From NCBI RefSeq assembly GCF_012273895.1, contig NC_052107.1, positions 1,426,001 through 1,490,000 of the forward strand: a stretch of DNA of 64,000 bases, given 5' to 3'. The notes beneath the pieces were generated by a model. It was given only the letters and a program-made list of their open reading frames with translations, made no database searches and was not told the origin of the DNA. Position 1 is the first letter of the stretch. Each line of letters opens with the position of its first letter. Both the position numbers and the translations under genes were made by a program. This stretch comes from Zerene cesonia. Its lineage: Eukaryota > Arthropoda > Insecta > Lepidoptera > Pieridae. Shown piece by piece: positions 59,101 to 64,000 of this stretch.

Positions 59101-60513
59101 CATCTTTCTTGTTGGTTATTTTATTATTATATTTTAGTTAATATATATCATTGAGTATGCTTACATCCGTAAAATATATGTGCGTCTTGTTGTTTGTAAC
59201 GGATGAGTCCATTAAGCAGTTTTGTATCGGAAGCCACAGTCTGACCGCACGTTAAGGTTTCGACACAAATTGAATAGGGTGTACTCATGTTGCGTATATT
59301 GTGGGAATAGGGTGACCATTTTTAAAGGTTATATTTAAATTAACTTTCGCAGTTAGCCTTCGTAGTAAAGAAAAAGGGGATTCCCCACATATTTTTAATT
59401 GCCTTGGGATTTCCAAAATAATCATAATAATAATTATCCTCTTTCCTTTCTTCACAAACTATTTCTGTACCAAATTTATGACAAAAAAAAGTAAAAATCT
59501 AATATCATTATATGCACAATTTATTTTATACCCATATCCCTAATCTAGCATCTTTATAAATTGAAACATGATATCGCTTTTACAGCGAACAGCTGAGACG
59601 CAAGTCAGCGCTGAGTCAGCACATCTTCAATATTCCGCAAGGAAATATAAAATTTGTCCATGTTTTCTTCTATCGATGTAACTTATTTTGGAACGTTGTA
59701 TAAACAGTTTGTTAATGGTAAAAAAAGCACGGTTTCGTCGAAGAAGAATTTGTTTTGATATTTAGCGATGTTAGTATAGAGTTTTATTTATTGATTTGTA
59801 TTTCTTTAATCGTTACATAACCATTTTACTAATGTAACACAAAAATTAATCAATAGAAACTAAAGCACTACTTGGAACATTTTAAAAAAATCAAATCTTA
59901 AAAATGCCTTGCAAGAATACAACATTATCTATATCTATAATTAGAGATCAGATTTAGTGTCTAATCTCAGACACACAGAACAACAGACTAAAAAAAAGTT
60001 TTATCTCCTTTTATTTTTGAAATTACAAAGACGTCAATTATATTTACATATACAGATTACAAGCTCTTTGAAATCATAAAATAACCTTAACATACCTAAA
60101 ATATGTAAGCTGGTATACGAGCACGAAATATAAACCTTGCGGCAGCCCTACATTACCGTACTTATGAGGTCGATACAAGCCTCTCCGCTCACATCCGCTT
60201 AGCTGGTAAGCCTGCCCTTTACACCCTTATCTCGATATAGAAGACGCAACTTAACACACATAAACATATCATTTACATATACGTATAATCTTTATAGGGT
60301 TGTCGATGGTCACAAGAAGTGGTTGGCAATCGTAAAGGTTCGAGAATACTTTAGTGTGAATATTTTAAATATGAAACTTCTCAATGTTTGTGTAGAGTTT
60401 TAACAACTTTATTTCGATCATGTGGACAGATATAATAGATATATTGGATTATTATTCAGTATAATTGCTCAAATCTGTATTAAATTAAGTTATATAAAGT
60501 CTAATATAAATCA

Positions 60514-60810
60514 TTAGTGGTGGCTCAGTGGTGAGAACCTCGGACTTCAAAATCGATAAGTCGGGGTTCGAGACCGGGCGAGCGTGCAGGAAATAAATTG
60601 ATTTTTCAATTTATCTGCGCATGTGGATAACATCACCACTGCTTAAACGGTGAAGGAAAACATCGTGAGGAAACCGGCATGTCCAAGAATTAAAAGTTCG
60701 ACGACATGCGACATCTGCCAACCCGCACTTGGCCAGCGTGGTGGATTATGGCCTGAACCCTCATAGGAGGCCTGTGTCCCAGCAGTGGGAACATATATGG
60801 GCTGATGATG
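60514..60810 (+). mobile_element. Complete tRNA-derived SINE, haplotype-specific insertion
   Basis: 297 bp with A box TGGCTCAGTGG (60521-60531), B box GGTTCGAGACC (60565-60575), and 3' end CAGCAGTGGGAACATATATG followed by GGCTGATGATG. Flanked by a perfect 11-bp target duplication AATATAAATCA (60503-60513 and 60811-60821). The other copy of the block has that sequence once (49705-49715) and no SINE, giving a clean empty site. Fragments of the same family lie at 8985-9115 and 10830-10885. Confidence 0.93.
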
Positions 60811-61889
60811 AATATAAATCAAATTTGAATGAAATCAATAAAGAACAGTGTATTAAATAATGATTTTTAACCAAAAACTAGAAAAATTGTCAGAACTAAA
60901 CGAAAATTTTAATGGGACCACATGGCAGGCAGGAAAAAAGAATCATAAAAATCGGTTCACTCAGTAAAAAGTTATGAGGTAACACATACAAAAAATACAG
61001 TCCATAACCGCCTTTTTGAAGTCGGTTGAAAACAACCAAATGTTCACAAAGCATAACATTACTGGTAAAAAACGAGAAGAAAACTTTTAATTAAGTCTCG
61101 AATAACAGTCACAATTCTATTCCACCAGTTCACCTAAATTCAAAAACACGATTCTAGAGACCTAATATAAAAACAAATTGGGGATAACACAATAACAGAA
61201 GGTCGTGTGAAAAGGCTAATCGCTTGAGATAAAGTCAAGATTCGTATCACGGTTCGGTCTTGCCCTTAAACGTTATTAAGACAAGACGTTTTTGCAATAA
61301 GATAAGAAACCCTAGATAAAACTTTGCAAGTAACATTTTAATTCTTTTGTATATTTATTTCAATTATGTCTTATTATTTGTCTGTCTTATTTATGAAATA
61401 GGGGAGAAAGAATTACCTTTATATATCCGTCCCAAATTCGACCTTGTACCCATAAATCGTTATACCTATTTATATCATTCAAGCAGAACCACTTAGACGA
61501 AAGTGTTATTTTATTTCAACTCGGTTGTTAGACTTTCTTTAGGCTATGATTTGTCGTAACTCGGGCGTGAATGGGACCTTTATATGAGATCAACTACTAT
61601 TTTACATTAGCAAAGAATACAGATAATATAATTATAATATTATGTATGTTGTGTATTTTGGGATTCTTGGGAGCTTTATTTTTATTTTATTAAAAAAAAC
61701 TCAATAATATTAGTTTATGCAACGAGTATTATGTTGGTTGAATTTTACCTAATATTCTATTGAATGTAATTAAATGTCACTTTGTTTTTTATTTGTCACA
61801 AAGGTTTTTTATAATTGATTTATACCTGCCCACTCAAAAATGTAATATTTTTAAGATATATTAGCCTTTTCCACGATGTGACGTCTTTT

Positions 61890-62070
61890 TTATGCCGTAA
61901 GTGGTTCGCCTGATGATATGCGATCACCGCCGCCCTTGAACATTCGCAGAGGTAAGTCCTCTGAAATGCGCTGCCCACTTTTAAGGGGAAAGGGATCAGG
62001 AAAAGTTTGATGACTAGAAAGAAGCAATTGACTAAGTAAGGAAAGGGAAACTTGCCTCTCGCTTCCCAAC
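61890..62070 (-). mobile_element. LINE 3' tail, reversed (allele 2 copy)
   Basis: Allelic copy of 50735-50925 with a few substitutions. Confidence 0.7.
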
Positions 62071-62967
62071 CCAAAGATTTAAAAAATAATTATTTATATA
62101 ATACCAGTTTTCTAGTCGTGGTGTCGCTCGCGTAGTAAAAGGAAAAAATAGACAGTCTGAGGCATTTTCTGTATAGTTCCCGTTACCCGGGGGTTTTTGG
62201 TATATAAACTTTCCTATGTCCTCTCCCGGGTTTACAACTATCTTAGTACCAAACTTCAAACAAAAGCATACCTAGTGATTAAGCCGTGACGAACAGACAA
62301 AAAGATAGACAGATAGACAACATTTCGCATTTATACCATTCTAATGACTTGTATGAAAAATTTAATCCTATACACTCCAATTTGTTTGCCAAAATAAAGC
62401 AAAAGGCATAAAAAAGCATCAGGTAAGACAAATGTCAATGTGGTTCAAAAATACGGATTGTTAACGAAAATACGGTACACATCTAGCAAAATCAGCTCTG
62501 CATTGAAATACACACAGTATATTTAGTTTCTCTACACAGATGCTTTTATATAGCGAAACTATGAGTAGTGAAACATTTTATAAACTTAGCCATTGTCATA
62601 TGAACCCGGGGGTAGCGGAACAAATGCTATACATTTCTCATACGCACTCCTCATATTGCGGCTTTTGTCGGTGATTCTTTTTTTTATTCGTTCTAGGTTG
62701 CCAGGTTTCATGAAGTTTGAACTCCAGGAAGGTTACATGATATTTTATAAAAGTTCAGACCGACATATACTTTTTGATGAGATGAAAGGAACATTTTACA
62801 ATATACGTTACTCTTTTACCTTTATATACTTAATGATATTATGTATAAATACATTCCATATGTTATTACAAAATCCATTTTATTACATTAAATTATAGGC
62901 TAAGCAATTACCTCAGTACGTTTCTATATAAGAAATGTCTCATTTCTAATATATACAAAATTCACAG

Positions 62968-63136
62968 GAACGAAAAGTTCTACACGTGTTGTGACGAGCC
63001 ATATCTCGACATAACATTCAACATCACCATGAGGCGGAAGACCCTCTTCTACACGGTGAACATCATAATACCCTGCATGGGGATCTCGTTCCTGACCGTC
63101 CTTACCTTCTACTTGCCCTCAGATAGCGGGGAAAAG
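62968..63136 (+). CDS. nAChRalpha4: Nicotinic receptor alpha4, exon 5, second copy (allele 2)
   Basis: Identical in sequence to 51803-51971, including YTCC and helix 1, with acceptor AAAATTCACAG and donor AAG|GTATTT. Intron bases on both sides differ at several sites while the exon does not. Most likely the allelic copy. The helix 2 exon of this copy would lie just past the window edge. Confidence 0.92.
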
Positions 63137-64000
63137 GTATTTTTTTTTTTGTAATTTGACGGGATTTTTTTTAATGGTAATATGTCAGAACTATTTGCCA
63201 GTGTCAATTTATAAAAGGTGTGGATACAAAAATTTTATACAATAATGAAAGATTGAAACACGCGTATAATCAGAGAAGTAGCGCTTATCCATATAAAATA
63301 TATATCTTTATATAACGCTAATCTATATAAATATAATAAAAATTATTAGTGAATCAAAAACTAAATCAACTTCTTTGTTAAATAAATTTACTGTATTATA
63401 AATAATACCATAATAATTTACAATTTTTTATTATTTCGATAGACAAACTCTTCAATAACTTCACAATCAGGTTTTCTTTTTTGGTGATGCTACGATAGCA
63501 CGTTAGGTTTTAAACTTTCTTGTTAGGCAAAGGACTACATACAGCCCAATTTTTTTATGTTTCGTTTCCGAAAAATGTATAATCTGTTGATATATATAAT
63601 ATTTTAACTTGACAGTGATATTAAGTGATTCTTTGACATAAAATCAAATATAAAGCACACACATTGTCGATAGTCATGTAAACTAAACAAAAAATGTAAA
63701 GAAAAGTATCCTAAAATGAATTGTTCGCCAACAATCCCGTACTAAACTATTAATGTATTCTCCCAATGATTGAAGGGTCTTCAGAGAATTACGGCGTCGT
63801 TTGACTTCGCCAGTAATGACATCGATAAGTGAAAAAATTGCTCCAATTTATCTCTCCAGCTTTATTCTTTGAATCCATGATTCAACGTAGTTTCTAGCAC
63901 TTTCTCCACATTTATTTAAATATTTTTTTTTTTATATACAATATTGCCATAAATAAAGAAGAAACGGGTTAAAAAAAATACACATATATATTTTCGCGCG
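63137..64000 (+). other. Receptor intron 5, second copy, cut by the window edge
   Basis: Allelic to 51972-52839. AT-rich with no named repeat. The exon 6 counterpart is expected roughly 440 bases beyond the edge if colinearity holds. Confidence 0.75.

Larger units (their letters stand above)
56022..62967 (+). other. Receptor intron 4, second copy (6.9 kb)
   Basis: Allelic counterpart of 45087-51802. Repeats recur at the matching places, except for the extra SINE at 60514 and the missing insertion near 59135. Confidence 0.75.
55032..64000 (+). repeat. Right copy of the ~8.9-kb duplicated block (probable allele 2)
   Basis: Colinear with 44097-52839 and still running at the window edge. Differences include a (TG)n of about 27 bp at 55797-55823, which in the left copy (44861-44893) is interrupted, the SINE at 60514-60810, the lack of the Helitron-like insertion near 59135, and several short indels. 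The coding exons within encode the same residues as the left copy. Confidence 0.9.

Noticed and set aside
44971..63136. Duplicate exons 4 and 5 as a second alternative-exon system
   Set aside because: The copies encode identical residues, and the similarity extends through all intron sequence up to a gap edge. This indicates alleles, not diverged alternative exons.
1..64000. CRISPR arrays, prokaryotic operons, integrated viral genes
   Set aside because: None seen. Direct repeats are transposon copies or simple repeats, and no viral protein motifs were recognised.

Overview
The window is AT-rich eukaryotic DNA, almost certainly from a moth or butterfly (Lepidoptera). The evidence is spliced genes with long introns, insect-type receptor exons, and dozens of short repeats of the kinds common in lepidopteran genomes: Helitron-like elements ending in a GC-rich hairpin plus CTAG, tRNA-derived SINEs, 3' tails of non-LTR retrotransposons and palindromic MITE-like elements. 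No prokaryotic genes, CRISPR arrays or credible tRNA/rRNA genes were seen. Two runs of exactly 1000 N (27609-28608, 54032-55031) mark scaffold joins.

Left end (1-18 kb): two minus-strand first exons encode related N-termini of an opsin-like GPCR. One (10312-9918) runs from a hydrophobic leader through transmembrane helix 1 to a GTAAGT donor. The other starts at 380 and runs off the left edge of the window. They share the pattern LxxFKxxWPxxxWRxF followed by FTDDYLxLI. No exon for helices 2-7 was recognised between them, so they are either alternative first exons of one gene lying further left, or a tandem duplicate of which one member is incomplete.

18 kb to the right end: one plus-strand gene, a nicotinic acetylcholine receptor alpha subunit best matched to insect alpha4. 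Exon 1 (signal peptide) is 18149-18334 and exon 2 (loops D and A) is 32623-32777. Next comes a tandem pair of mutually exclusive exons, 41709-41889 and 41939-42119, each 181 bp, separated by a 49-bp intron and carrying the Cys-loop. Exon 4 (loop F) is 44971-45086, exon 5 (YTCC loop C and helix 1) is 51803-51971, and exon 6 (helix 2 and start of helix 3) is 53278-53414. The remaining exons (rest of helix 3, cytoplasmic loop, helix 4) are not in the window. Subunits of this kind form the cation-selective pentameric acetylcholine receptor at insect neuronal synapses; the alternative exon pair would give two versions of the ligand-binding face.

From 55032 to the right edge the sequence repeats 44097-52839, including exons 4 and 5 with identical protein sequence, small SNPs and indels, one Helitron-like insertion only in the left copy and one SINE only in the right copy. 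With the N gap between them this looks like two alleles left uncollapsed in the assembly (false duplication), not an extra gene. A gene model built straight from this scaffold would wrongly contain exons 4 and 5 twice.
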